NCBI GenBank assembly: GCA_026419785.1
Contig: JAODTK010002566.1
Coordinates: forward strand, 124,001-188,000
DNA: 64,000 nucleotides
Direction of reading: 5' to 3'
DNA from: Sclerodactyla briareus
Lineage: Eukaryota; Echinodermata; Holothuroidea; Dendrochirotida; Sclerodactylidae
Of the stretch, positions 1-11,830 are shown piece by piece (position 1 is the stretch's first letter; every line of letters begins with the position of its first letter). The notes under the pieces were generated by a model, which was not told the origin of the DNA, did not search any database, and was given only the letters and a program-made list of their open reading frames with translations. The position numbers and the translations under genes were made by a program.

Positions 1-2717
1 GATCAGCAGAAAGACTTCAGGATGATGAAATACAATTCCTTCAATGTATTGGTTCTCATACTATAAATAATACTATATATCATTCGATTGTTCCAAGTGT
101 ACTCAGTTAAATATAAGAAGTACAGTAAGCAGACTCCACAAAAGAAGCATAGTTGACGTTGTGTAGTACAAATTTATTGAAAATCGAAATTTCTGTTCCC
201 CTGGAACCTTTTTCAGCGATATTTAACAATCGAGTGACACCAACTTGTACACACATACAGACTAACAAAAACTTCAATAACTACACTTAGCACGGGCGCT
301 AGGGACGCTTCAGTGATTCCTAGCTCAATTAGTAGGGCTCAATGGTCTCGAGGTCTTTTGTTTAGGGGCCCGTCGGTGAGCGTTCAGCTTGAAGATCCAC
401 TTCATTTCACTTCCGTTTACTTTGGTCTATATACGTGGGTGGAAAAAAATTTGTTTGTCGCCAGAATCACACACTGGAGATTAGCCATGGAGTGATTTGC
501 TCGATTGTAGTGCTCCTCGACTGGGAACCCATCACTTATCACGGATGATTTTTTCTGGTTGTTGACCGTAACCGAAACTTTGTTCCCGTTTCACCACCAA
601 CAACGCCATGGTTTCAAAACGTCACTATGCTTCTTTCCTTTTTTTTGGAAGTCTATCCTTCTTTATAAACATATACTATATATATATTTATGTATATCTG
701 TAACTAATTGTTACCATTACACATATGTTGTTTTATTTTGTAATCGAAACACCTGCTATTTCCACAACTGTGAGCTTGAATTTAATGAAGATTTTTCGAG
801 GGGATATATCCGATAGAAACAGTCCTCTGGATGAACTAATACACCCCTCATTGTCGAAACACAAACTACTTTGGATGTTGATAGATCAATAATTGCCAGA
901 AAAATCCTGTGGGCTTGTGAATTGCTAGCCTTTACCCGGTTGGCTTTTGTACCTGAGGTCGTGCGATCACAACCAAAATGATGATTGAGGGCATGGGACA
1001 GGGCAATTTGCTGTTAGCGATAATAGCAGAAGCTTGAAGCAGCAGAAAGGGAAGTGCTTTGCCGCCACTCAATGTAATCCTTTAATAGCGAAAGGCAAAA
1101 TTTCAATTTTCAAATTTTAGGCAAAAGTATGATGGCCATGTAACAGAAGTTGATGAAAATCTGACCAAGTTCAAAATTTGCATGGATTATGCAAAAGGAA
1201 CATATAAAATCAAACAAAAATTTCAAAGAACTGAAAGTGGCAATACCCTCAGGCTTGTAAAAATTGAGGCCAAATTTCAAACAATACACATTAAGACGAA
1301 TTGAATAGCCTCAAGAACACTGGCTCACCTTCAGCTGAACTGGTGTTCGTCTCCATCTGCCCACCAAACCAGGAAACGGTAAAGCCAATATTTATCAATA
1401 AAGCCTGTTCAGGGTTCTATGTGTCCATATGTCACATACGAGAAACGACAAACATACCATGCTCCATTATGTTATTGTGAGACGTATCGGGGAGGAGAGA
1501 GGGGGGTGGCTATTTGTACAAAGTAAAACTGATATGACCCCTGTGATCTCTGACACATGATTCTTATCTCTTTAACAGTAACCGTGGACTGGTTATGGGA
1601 AACAGCTGAATATTCAGCAAACTTGGAAATCAAGGAAATCATGGGATCTGTGATCAGAATCTCATAATACTAAAAACTTTGAAAAGGTTAAAACCTCACT
1701 TAATTATGACTTTTGTGCCAGAAATTTTAACAAGATCCAGTACATCCAACCCCAAAGAAGCAAATGAAATCAATACTCTGTATGTCTCGATATATCCAGC
1801 TGAAAACCAAGCATATTACACGAACACACACACACCCCAAACGTATTCTCAAACATGCACAACAGACTGATTGGTGAGTCCCTTAATGAACTTCAATCAG
1901 GCAAACAGGTAAAGAGTGACGATGAAAACGTAGAAACTACAAGATATTCATACTCATCGGATCCGTACTGGGGTAATCGGAAACAAAAATTTTGATGAAA
2001 GTTTATCGTACTCAATGAAGATGATGGAATGACAGTAATAGAATGAGGGAATGGCACATGGGAAGTAGATCAATAGTAGAAATCAACCTTTAGATGAGGG
2101 TTTCCTCAACATTGGCCTGAGGGTTCAATCAGTCTGGCCCAGAACTGAACCCTTGATCTCTGAATGTAGTATATACACATAAGGAAGAGATAGTTCAAGG
2201 GCTTATTAAATGTCCCACTGATGGGCGATGTATTTCTTGCCAAGAGAGACTATCAGGATTAATTTTCGGCATAAAAACAGAGTGGCAATCAATATGCAGC
2301 TGAAATTTTGATGAAGTTTAACAAGTGAGTTCTTCTGGAACCACTAGTCCTCAGCCTGTTGCGATCCTGTTGGTTGTTCTGCTGTTTGAGGTAACCAAAA
2401 CAATGGTTGGGTTTCCATCACCTGACTTGGATGTTGAACAAGATCGAGTTGCTAGTTTAAGCAGATGATAACAGCAGAATCTAAAGGCATCATGGAGGTG
2501 GTGCTGTTTGCTAGACTCTAACTGGAGTCATATTCAGGCCCATCTCTAACTTCAATGAGACTGAATGTTGGTTGATCATGGCAAACGAGTATTGTGAAAA
2601 TATGGCTAAATGAACAAATTCAAAAAAAATATGCCAGATTAACTATTATCTGACCACTTCTCTAACTTCAAATCTCAAGGCCAAGAGTTGACCTCATTGC
2701 TTTCATTGAAGTTCAAC
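1..2717. other. Gene-free AT-rich DNA
   Basis: No open frame here resembles a known protein; the frames of 60-85 codons have skewed composition and lack splice-bounded continuity. No RNA gene or bounded repeat was recognised. It could be intron or intergenic DNA; the sequence does not decide. Confidence 0.5.
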
Positions 2718-2790
2718 AGATAGCTAGATAGATAGATAGACTGACCGGCCATCCGATAGACAGATCGACAGACAGACAGACAGACAGATA
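2718..2790. repeat. GATA/GACA microsatellite
   Basis: A run of GATA units turns, after a short interruption, into GACA units and ends in GATA. This compound tetranucleotide repeat is a simple-sequence locus and explains the spurious serine/leucine-rich minus-strand frame across it. Confidence 0.9.
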
Positions 2791-3344
2791 TTCATCATCA
2801 ATGAGCAATAAAATTACACATCGAGAATTGAAACGTTCCTCAAGCTCCTGAGAATAGAAGTAGGAAAATAGAATAATTAATATGTACATTAATGATGAAG
2901 ATAATAGAGATATCAATATACAGGATAAGAAAAATTAAAGAGAACAGGGCCAGTTGGCAAATAAAACTAAAAGGTATTATCAAAATTGGACAGCAGATGG
3001 AAGAAACTGGCGGTAAACTGCCTGTTCCCTCTGAAGTACGGAGTCTGCGGTGGGGCGATAACAATAAAGACAATTGAAATATCATTGGCAGGATACGATC
3101 GCGCAAATGAGCTGGTTCGATTAAGATACCTGTCTTGTAAGCGACTCCAGAGAAGGATATCAACGCCAATCATCTTTTCAGCTGACCTGACCACTGCAGG
3201 ATAATCTGCGGGATCTCATCTTGATCTTTATCTTTGGATCTAATGACTTTAACTCACATCTTGAATGCTTAGGGGGGACCAAGGCAGGACCATATTCACT
3301 TTCTTTTGGAGCAAGTTTTGTAAATTTTTTTCAATTTCCGGCAA

Positions 3345-3612
3345 CAGGGTTTCCTGCACATTCTGGGCCATCATTTCATGACTTTTCCATGACCAAATAA
3401 AGGTTATCCATGACCATTTCTATCATCTCGCACGAATTCTCACCTGAACATCCAACAAAAGAGCCAAAGCAACCACACAAATACCGCTGTGAGAAAGTGA
3501 CACATCACTTCATGAAAATTTCCATGACTAACAACTTACCAGGCTTGGTTTTTTTATCGATTAAATTCCATTATCTTTTCCAGGTTTTCCATGACAGCGA
3601 GAAACATGGAAA
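3345..3612. mobile_element. Short inverted-repeat element, copy A (MITE-like)
   Basis: The segment starts with CAGGGTTTCCTGCACATTC and contains many TTCCATGAC words. It matches the segment at 6447-6750 over most of its length, sharing blocks such as AAAAGAGCCAAAG and CATCACTTCATGAAAATTTC. In the second copy the right end is the inverse of the left (GGTTCCTGC/GCAGGAACC), as in a non-autonomous DNA transposon; here the right end is degraded. I could not identify a target-site duplication, so superfamily is open. Confidence 0.6.
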
Positions 3613-4579
3613 ATGTCCCATGACTATGCAAATAAGACTATCAATGCCCTTGAGATCCTGAATTCATGTTTAAGCGTCTCTGTGACTAAGGTAGACCATA
3701 TTCCCAAAATCAGACAAACTTCCAAATTTGGTGATAAATTATGTGAATTGACAACTTATTATTACCCCGTATTTCAACCTGGAAATCTAATCAGTTCTCT
3801 ACCTAATACCTTGTACTATGTGGCTAAAGCCATCATTATAGATCTTATGGTTTGTCTGTAATCATTGCCAACAAGCCAAACAATGAAATACATTAAATAG
3901 GGTAACAATTACCCTATTATTCAGTGACTTTTGTGGCCAAACAGTCTGACAAGTTCATGTCACTCAACTCACATACCGCATACTAATAAATTCCATTGAA
4001 ATCTGGTTTCAGTCCTGAAGAATCCTGCCATCGGGAGTGGACGACCACACACACACACGTACACATGCTAAAATAAATGACCACAAGCTTCTCCCGGAAC
4101 TTCAACTCAGGTGCGATGAAAGCACCTGCTCTATGTATGTCATATGTGACCCTGCAGACCACACAATCATCCCCTCAACCCGCAGAGGAAAAAAACTCTT
4201 CATTGAACTAACTAATAATCACACTGACATACCTGTTGTTGGCGAGTGCCAATGCGGCTTCTGACGGCGACACACCGAAGTCGAGCATCGGTGGGACATT
4301 GGTACCACTAATATGGGAGGAAGTGACACAGGGTCTGAGCCAAAAGTTGGTGTAGAAATGTTCCTCTGGGGTCAGCCAGTTATTGAGAAACTGTAAATGG
4401 TGATAAATAAAGGGTCAGGTCAGGTCATTATGTAGGATGTTCATGTGTCATTCGATGTCCATGTAACATCCACACACGCCAAGGTTGTAACAAACATTGA
4501 ATTTAGGTTGGGAGGAGAGGGAAGTGTTCCAAGCAAATTGGGGGGGGGTTTAAAGTAGTGAAGCGCCACGTTTTATTGG
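3613..4579. other. Gene-free stretch before the satellite
   Basis: No protein similarity was recognised. The 75-codon frame at 4037-4264 starts in a CACACA-rich patch and is not bounded by convincing splice signals, so it is not called as a gene. A G-run sits near 4540, just before the satellite begins. Confidence 0.4.
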
Positions 4580-6235
4580 GTGCATAAAGTTATGTGTAGC
4601 AGGGTGAAAACTGCAAGGGGTTGTTGCCTTGTGGTACTGTCGCATGTAAACTTCAAGTCCGGTATACAAGATCACAACATTATGTTAGCAAAGGGTGAAA
4701 CTCCAGGGGTTGTGCCCTGGTGCCTGGTGGTACTGTAGCAGTAACCTTGAAACAGTATACATATGACATAATATCTTTGTGGTAGCAAAAGAGTGAAACT
4801 CGGCAGAGGTTGTACCCTTTGTGTACTGATAGCTGTAACTTAAAAATAGTATACAATACCATAAAATTATGTGAGCAAGGGTGAACTCCAGGGTTGGCCC
4901 CTCGTTTACTTTTGCAAACTGCAGCTGTACCAACGTCCAGACTGGCATGCAAGGACATATAATCATGTGTAGCAAAAGGTGAAATTCCAGAGTTGTGCCC
5001 TTGTGTACTGTACAGTCATTCAAGACAGTATACAGAGCACAACATTATGTGTAGCAAGGGTGAGACACTCCAGGGGTTGTGCTTGTTGTACGCTACTGTA
5101 AACTTCAGAAGTATACAAGAGCAAACATTATGGGTAGCAAGTTGGGGACACTCCAGGGGTTATGCCCTAGTGGTACTGTTACTGAACTTCAAGGACAGTA
5201 TACATACAAGAGCACAACAATGATGTGGCAAGGGTGAAACTCCAGGGGTTGTGCCTTTGTGGTACTGTACGTACTTCAAGCCAGTTACACGAGCAAACTT
5301 ATCGGTACAGGTGAGACACTCCAGGGGTTGTGCCCTTACTGTATTGTAACTTAAAAAAGAAAGTATTACAGAGCACAAAATTATGTGTAGCGAGGTTGGG
5401 ACACTCCAGGGGTTGTGCCCGTGTTGTACTGTACTGTAACTTCAAGACGTATACAAGAGACAACATTATGTGTACCAGGGCGGAGACACTCAGGGGTGTG
5501 CCCTTGTACTGTATTGAACTTAACGACAGCTATACAAGAGCACACCCATTAGTGTAGCAGGTGGGGACCACTCCAAGGGGTTGTGCCCTTGTGTACTGTA
5601 CTGTAACTCCAAGACAGTCTAAATACAACGGCAAACATTATGTGTAGCAAGGGTGAAACTCCAGGGGATTGTCGCCCTTGGTGGTTACTGTACTGTAACT
5701 TCAAGACAGTATACAAGAGCACAACATTATGGAGCAGGGTGACACTCCAGGGGCTGTGCCCTTGTGGACGTACTGGACTTCAAGACAGTGTGGAGGGTAT
5801 AAAAATTAAGTGTAGAACGAGTGAGACTCCAGGGGTGTGCCCTTGTGATACGTCAAGACCGTATGCGAGCGGGTAAAATTATAGCAAGGGTGAAACTCCA
5901 GGAGTTGTGCCACATCATGGTACTGTTCTGAAGTTCAAGGGCAGTATGCGGGGTATAAAATTATGGGTAGAGGGTGGAGGACTCCAGGGGTGTGCCCTTG
6001 TGGTACTTTGTACGGAATTTCAACGCGAGTATGCGAGGGCAAACATTTTGTGTAGCAAGGTTGAAATCCAGGGGTTGTGCCCTGTGGTACGTACCGTATC
6101 ACAAGACAGAATATAAGAACATAAAAATATGTGTAGCAAGGTGTTTGATGAAACTACAGGGGTTGTGCCTTGTAACGGTAACTAGCCGGCTTATCAAGAT
6201 GCATAAAAGTAGAAGTGAGGTAATGAAATGCAAGT
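4580..6235. repeat. Tandem satellite, about 86 bp x 19 units
   Basis: Nineteen head-to-tail units are countable by the landmark CTCCAGGGGTTGTGCCC and its variants, the first near 4614 and the last near 6157, giving a mean period of about 86 bp. A typical unit runs GTAGCAAGGGTGAAACTCC, the landmark, then CTTGTGGTACTGTACTGTAAC, then TTCAAGACAGTATACAAGAG and an AT-rich link. Units differ mainly by one- or two-base indels rather than substitutions, so frames opened through them are meaningless. No interspersed spacers exist, so this is not a CRISPR array. Confidence 0.95.
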
Positions 6236-6446
6236 AGGGGGGGAAAACCCTCCTACCAGGTGACGCAATGATTGAAATTTTTCTGGCCATAGCCTGCAGT
6301 CCCTTCCAGACAGATCTTGGTTTCAGAACAGGCTGGCGAGTGTTATTACCGTAAATAATACTATTATCTTTCAGTTACAGCTTTGAATATTCATTATGGT
6401 GGTAAGTTATCAACATTATAACATTCTAATGTGGACTTACATAATC

Positions 6447-6750
6447 CAGGGTTCCTGCAAATTCTGGGACAACAATTCCATGACTTCCATGACGTTTTCA
6501 TGACCAAATGGAAGGGTATCCCATGACCTTCTCTATGACATCTCGACAGAATTCTCAACTGAAAATCCAAAAGAGCCAAAGTCACAACATGAAACAGCTG
6601 TGAGGAAGTTGAAAACATCACTTCATGAAAATTTCCATGACTTTTCCATGACTCAACACATTTTCACTGAATCCAAAAACGTATCCGGCCTGGTTTTTAT
6701 TGTGATGGAGTTCCTGACTTTCAGGTTTTCCCATGGACGCAGGAACCATG
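6447..6750. mobile_element. Short inverted-repeat element, copy B (MITE-like)
   Basis: Begins CAGGGTTCCTGCAAATTCTG and ends near GGACGCAGGAACCATG, so the termini are inverted copies of about 9-10 bp (GGTTCCTGC). The interior is full of TTCCATGAC/CATGACTTTTCC words and aligns with copy A at 3345-3612. Non-coding and probably non-autonomous. The flanks ACATAATC and AGATCAAC agree at only 5 of 8 positions, too few to claim a duplication. Confidence 0.6.
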
Positions 6751-8652
6751 AGATCAACAAAGAAGAGTCACAAAGATCACTGCTAAAACAGATGACGATA
6801 AATTCTACAAGGTTTCGAAATGTTCCAGAGGATTTACGACTGACACGAACGGACAACAAATTCACATTTTGGCCTTGGGTTACGTTTGGGAGTATGCTGG
6901 CCAATGTGGATTCTACTTAGAAACAGTCAATCGAAAGACGTTTTATCTGGTTTTCACTGATCAGAAGAAAACTGTGGTATGGACGCATCCAAGGGCAAAA
7001 CCAACTAGGAGCCCCCCACCACCCCAAATTTAATGGAGCTCATACATGATGCTGTGCACACACAAAAATGACATTGACTACTTGGGCATTTCACGACTAA
7101 ATTGAGTGGTGAGGGTTGACCGTCCGTCAAATTGAGTGGGCGGTATTCTCGTGGATTTCAGAATTCTCATTCTACGTACGTTTGTTGCATTCCAATCCCA
7201 ATCTAGTGAAATTACCGATTGATGAACAAAACTCCCCATCGTGAATTTGAATCCCAGAAAAAATAGGTGGTTGGGAATAGGGAATTCAAGATGGCGGCCA
7301 CGTGAACAAAATTGAAACAACCCCCCGGTATTATTAATTAGTGAAAAAGAGGGGATCTATTATTAGTGTTTTTATTTGTCTAAAAAATAAACATCAAGAT
7401 CAACAAGACCCAAAGAAAAATATCAGAATGTACTAGGTAAATATAGTTATGTGCAAATTGAAATGCGTAATCCCCAGTCCATGATAACAAGATTTACGCT
7501 GATGGAACATTCTTTCGTACGATATTTTCTGTACATCACCGAAGGATACTTACCATCGGTTTTAGCAGGCACCCCAACATGTAGTAACAAGTTAAACATG
7601 AAGAATTCAAAGGCATCTGATCAACTTCGATCAAGACCGACAAAAGTATAACAATTAGATTGTGCCGAGTTCACAGTCAATAACCAAATTTGTTCTTCAG
7701 ATGTCTATTGCAGAAAAGTAAGATGCAGATATAAGGAAAATCCAAAAATGCTTAACCTGGTTTATGAGTCTACAAAGTGACAAAACCTGATTTTCAGAAG
7801 TGCTGTGCAATGCCGCGTGTCATTTTTCAGGAAGTAGTGATGTGCAATGCCGCTGCATTCTTATGACCCACCATCGGACCCCTGTTTGATAGTCGGACAG
7901 TCAATGTCACCTGTGCGTCATTACAATTCCAGGAAATGACGCACCTTCGGTCACAAGAATATGACTCACAGCTGCATGAGAAGATGCACATGAAATACAA
8001 ATCTGGACGTACCAGTCCTGAAATGACTGTCCTGTGATGTGAGGTGAAATTATTAAACATGACGAACCTATATTCATCAGTGACGAACATTCTGATGGCT
8101 GAAACACCCTGCAACATCGACGGAGGACTTTGATTCGCTATTTGTCAAACCATCCCTTGTGGGATAACCTTGAACCATATGTATTTATAATCACAAATTT
8201 GCTTTTTAATGTTGAGCCTGAAAAATTATAATACAAGTTTTAGCGCATTTCCGATGTGGACGTCAATTAGGAAGGAAGCAGTTTGATTAAAACAGTTCGA
8301 TTGTGAGGAGTGGGTATCGCGATAGATATTAGTTATGATGTTTGACTACCACACATGCCTCCTCCTCCCTGAAGCCTTAAAATTGAAAAGAGATCATGTA
8401 GTAGACGATAAAAAAATTGTAATATGGACTGTCCTTTAATGGAAGGGACAGTGAAGGCTTTGTTGAAAAATTTGAGGTGGCAGGCCACGAAAACTAGACT
8501 CGCATGAGAGATCTGCCATCAGGAAAATCTCAGAGAACTGAGTGACAAACACTCCAGTCAGATGCATAAACAATAAAATGAGAGGAGTGGCCCGGAATAC
8601 CCATTGGAGAGAAGCTTCCAAACCAAGTCAACGCATTCATTCATCTGTATCA
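6751..8652. other. Gene-free stretch
   Basis: No recognisable protein, RNA or bounded repeat. The overlapping minus-strand frames at 7827-8117 are not supported by similarity or splice structure. Confidence 0.4.
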
Positions 8653-8768
8653 TTATTCATTTGGAAGGATACTAAGCTGTACGTGGGTGTTGTGTGACTC
8701 CTGATTGATTTGTTCGAGATAAAATCCTGGGATGTTCCCACGCTCGAAACTCTCTTCTGACTGTGGGT
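8653..8768 (-). CDS. Possible terminal coding exon, function unknown
   Basis: On the minus strand a pyrimidine-rich run ending TTTTGTTTTCCAG is followed by about 38 codons with balanced composition (opening PQSEESFERGNIPG, ending SILPNE) and a stop. That is the layout of a last exon. No family was recognised and no upstream partner exon was found, because the adjacent DNA at 9.0-9.8 kb is a repeat array. A chance open frame after a chance acceptor remains likely. Confidence 0.15.
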
Positions 8769-8999
8769 CTGGAAAACAAAAAGGAAAAATCTGGTCAGAG
8801 ATGGGATCCAGTGAAGAAGTGTAAACAGAAAGCCAAGGCTCTTAGTGATACTTGACGCCTCTGACAACCTATACCCAGACATAAGGACAAAATGGGAGAT
8901 TGACCTGCTCATTGAGGGCAACATAACATCTGACAAAGTCCCCATTCCCCCACACCAAACAAGGGCTCCTATACTCTGATAAGAAAGATACACATAAAA

Positions 9000-9800
9000 T
9001 ATCAAAGGTTTCCAGACTTGACTCTGGGACCTCAGATGGACCTCTGACTTGCCCCCAGGACCCCCAAAACAATAGGGTCATGTACTCGCAGGGGGGGAAA
9101 AACATACCAAGTATAATCTGACTCCATCCAGAAGGGGTTGAGTTATCATGGTTACAAGCCAAAAAATGACTGCTGAATTGACTGCTATACAATATTTGAC
9201 TTTTACAATTTTTACTTTGACCAAAATTTCCCCACCGACCTATCCCCAAAAAAACAATAGTTCTTTTACTCCCCATAAGAAGCTAACTCACCAAATATCA
9301 ACTTAATCGGATCCAACATTATGGATTCATCGTGTTCAAAAGGTTTTTATGGACTTTGACCTCTGGTGACCTCAGAGACACCTGACCTGATCCCAAAACA
9401 ATAGGGTTCATGTACTCACATAGAGAATACGCATCCAATTAGCAGCTTAATCCATTCAGGTGGGGTGTTATCGTGTTTACCAAGCCAAATTGGTCAAAAT
9501 GTCGACTTTTAACAACTTCTATTTTCTACAAAATCACCCCTGACCTGAACCCAAAACAACAGGTTCCTTGTACTCATAAAGAAGCTATACACCAACTTTC
9601 ACTTGACTCTGACCAACCATTCTGGACATATCGTGTTTACAAGGTTTCCAGACTTTGACCTCTGGTGACCCAGATGACTCTGACCTGACCCAAAAACGAT
9701 AGGATTTATTTACTCATCACGGGAAACACACATACCAAGTATGAGCCTGATCTTACTCAGACCTGATCAAGAATCATGGTTACAAGGCTGGCATCACACA
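9000..9800. repeat. TGACCT-rich tandem array, about five units
   Basis: Five irregular units are marked by variants of CCAAAACAATAGGGTTCATG near 9061, 9247, 9391, 9551 and 9690, spaced roughly 140-185 bp. Each unit also carries GACTTTGACCTCTGGTGACC or a variant, then TACTCA plus an ACACATACCAAG-type segment, then a TATCGTGTTTACAAG-type segment. A further unit lies near 10.6 kb and a degenerate array at 22.8-25 kb. This is a dispersed, locally tandem repeat family, not coding sequence. Confidence 0.8.
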
Positions 9801-10569
9801 CACAACATCTAACACAACATGATTGCATAGATCCCCTTTTTGATCTTCGTCAAGGAATAAAAATGCTGTCTGTCTTACTGAAATTTGTCACATTAATTTC
9901 CAATAAGGGTTTGGTACAACAGCATATTATTGAGAAGCTCTGACTGACACCCTGACCAAGTATTGACAATTACGTCTGATTTGGAATTTTTTCAAAGGAA
10001 CTGAGACAAAATTTCCAAGCATCAAATGATGGTGTAGTAATAGTGAAGCTAATTTATTGGATGACGTTTTTGGTGAACTTTGAAACCTTTTTGGTGAGGG
10101 GGAAGGGGGTCATAATCATAGCACCAAAATGTGCAAAAGAGGGATTTTGATATTCTATAAAATTCAACTGTGTAATAACATGAAGGGCACATCAATACCT
10201 ATCAACTTCTGATTATGACTAAAACATTAAAATGCTTTATAGGAAAATGAGGGAAACAATTTACAGTGGTACGTGGCATCATTGCCTTATCGGTACACTG
10301 TTCATTTTGCCTACTCAGTGTTCCTCCATTTCATTTGGATCATTTTTGTCAGCTATCTGAACTTGTCTCCAACTCTGCAAACTGACTGGCATATGGTTTA
10401 AGATACTTTTCAAATTTGAACTTTGTTACTCCTAGCCTTAGTCTCCTGAATTTTTCTTGCATCCATCACTGTCAGCATCGTTCTTTTTCGAATTACACTC
10501 TCTCAATTGTTATTATTACATCACACGTCTGGCATACGGTAGAATTTTCAAGGTTTTCCAATTAGTAGA
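9801..10569. other. Gene-free AT-rich stretch
   Basis: Nothing recognisable was seen between the TGACCT array and its detached unit. Confidence 0.4.
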
Positions 10570-10760
10570 TGTGAATAAACACTTTTCACAAATTTCTATT
10601 TTTGAACCAAATTCACCACCGACCCATACCCAGAAAACAATAAGGATCCGTACCCCCATAAGAAAGCTACACACATATTTGAACTCGATCAGACCAACCC
10701 TTCTGTACTTATTACCTGGCCTTGAACTGATAGAAGACTGGTAGCCATTTTAATGTTACA
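10570..10760. repeat. Detached unit of the TGACCT/CAAAACAATAGG family
   Basis: Contains CCCAGAAAACAATAAGGATC followed by ACCCCCATAAGAAAGC and a CAGACCAACC segment, in the same order as the units at 9.0-9.8 kb. The 95-codon frame through it is a by-product of the repeat. Confidence 0.6.
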
Positions 10761-10821
10761 GGAGGTCGATATGTACAATATGGTTGGTATTTTGTGAAAC
10801 CTAGTGCATGAATGACCGGCG

Positions 10822-10843
10822 CCCCCCCCCCCCCCCCCCCCCC
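10822..10843. repeat. Poly-C tract, 22 bp
   Basis: Uninterrupted C run. Long G/C homopolymers recur in this window (for example near 12.53, 19.45, 28.09, 35.46 and 40.01 kb), several of them next to the ends of DNA-element relics. Confidence 0.9.
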
Positions 10844-11635
10844 TATTCCCATGACTAGACCCTGTTTATCTCTGATTGGGGAATAATAGGGTTCTGTGCA
10901 GCAAATGTAATAATTTTATAGGGTGGCAAATAGATTTGAGGCTATGTGCATAAAAATAGGTAAAATGTCCAGGGAAAGTCGCCAGGAGGGCCCCCAGCAC
11001 AGGACTCCAAGTACACATGCATTAGGCTAGAAAGCTTGCCAACACATGCACGAGAGAAAAACAATAACACCTTTAAGGCGGTTCCACGATCGTCCCTAAT
11101 AAGTCCCTGTCAAAACATACTACTACCAGCTAGTAAACTACCGAGGTCGTCAAACAAACTATCTGCAACGGCAGCACATTTTTCAGCCACTCTAGATCCC
11201 TTTGGACATTTGAAGGCTGGCATGAACGGATGATAGGAGTGCCAGCACCTAACTGGAAAATATGCTAGATCTCCAGCGGCTATGGGTGGGTTGACAGCAA
11301 AGTAACGTAAGTATCATTTCGCATATTGGATGATTCCTCACTGGGAGATTGACAACGGGAGTCAAACTTTGTAAGGATCCCCTGCTGCTTGTAGGCTGCC
11401 TATCAGTGCCCCTGGGCCCAAGAAGGTGGTGAGGGTGGGGAAATCTCGTAACTGGGGAATGTTGTCAAGCGGTGGGCCCCACCCCAGATGACGTTGTAGC
11501 CAAGATGTTTTCCAGGAGGAACAGGGAACACGCGTGTCTGCTCTGTGATGTAAATGAATGAGGCAAGCCATTATTGACAGTCATAAAGATGGTGATTATA
11601 TTCATGATTATAGGTCAGGGGAAGTGATTACCACA

Positions 11636-11830
11636 CTGAGGAGACGGATTAGCTCAGCCGGTAGATTTGCGAGTTCAATCCCATTGACCCGAGGGCTTTT
11701 ACACAGTGCTGTTAGACAATTCAGGTCTTCATCATGTTACCAATACCAGGGGATTAAGTCGCTAGTCCTGTGAAGAGGCGCGGCCTGATACAAGACTATA
11801 AACCCAAATCTTAATCTTAATCCTAAACCG
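11636..11830 (+). mobile_element. tRNA-derived SINE, internally shortened copy
   Basis: The head carries an A-box-like TTAGCTCAGCCGGTAGA and a B-box-like GAGTTCAATCCC, as in RNA polymerase III promoters of tRNAs, but it cannot fold as a complete tRNA. The tail reads GTTACCAATACCAGGGGATTAAGTCGC and then a GATACAAGAC-type end, shared with the fuller copy at 33655-33985. It lacks most of the central body seen there. A retroposed, non-coding element. Confidence 0.75.

Noticed and set aside
4580-6235. CRISPR-like array
   Set aside because: The units are contiguous satellite repeats without unique spacers, in eukaryotic DNA.
11641-11700. Functional tRNA gene
   Set aside because: The A- and B-box motifs are present but no cloverleaf with acceptor pairing forms, and a SINE tail follows.
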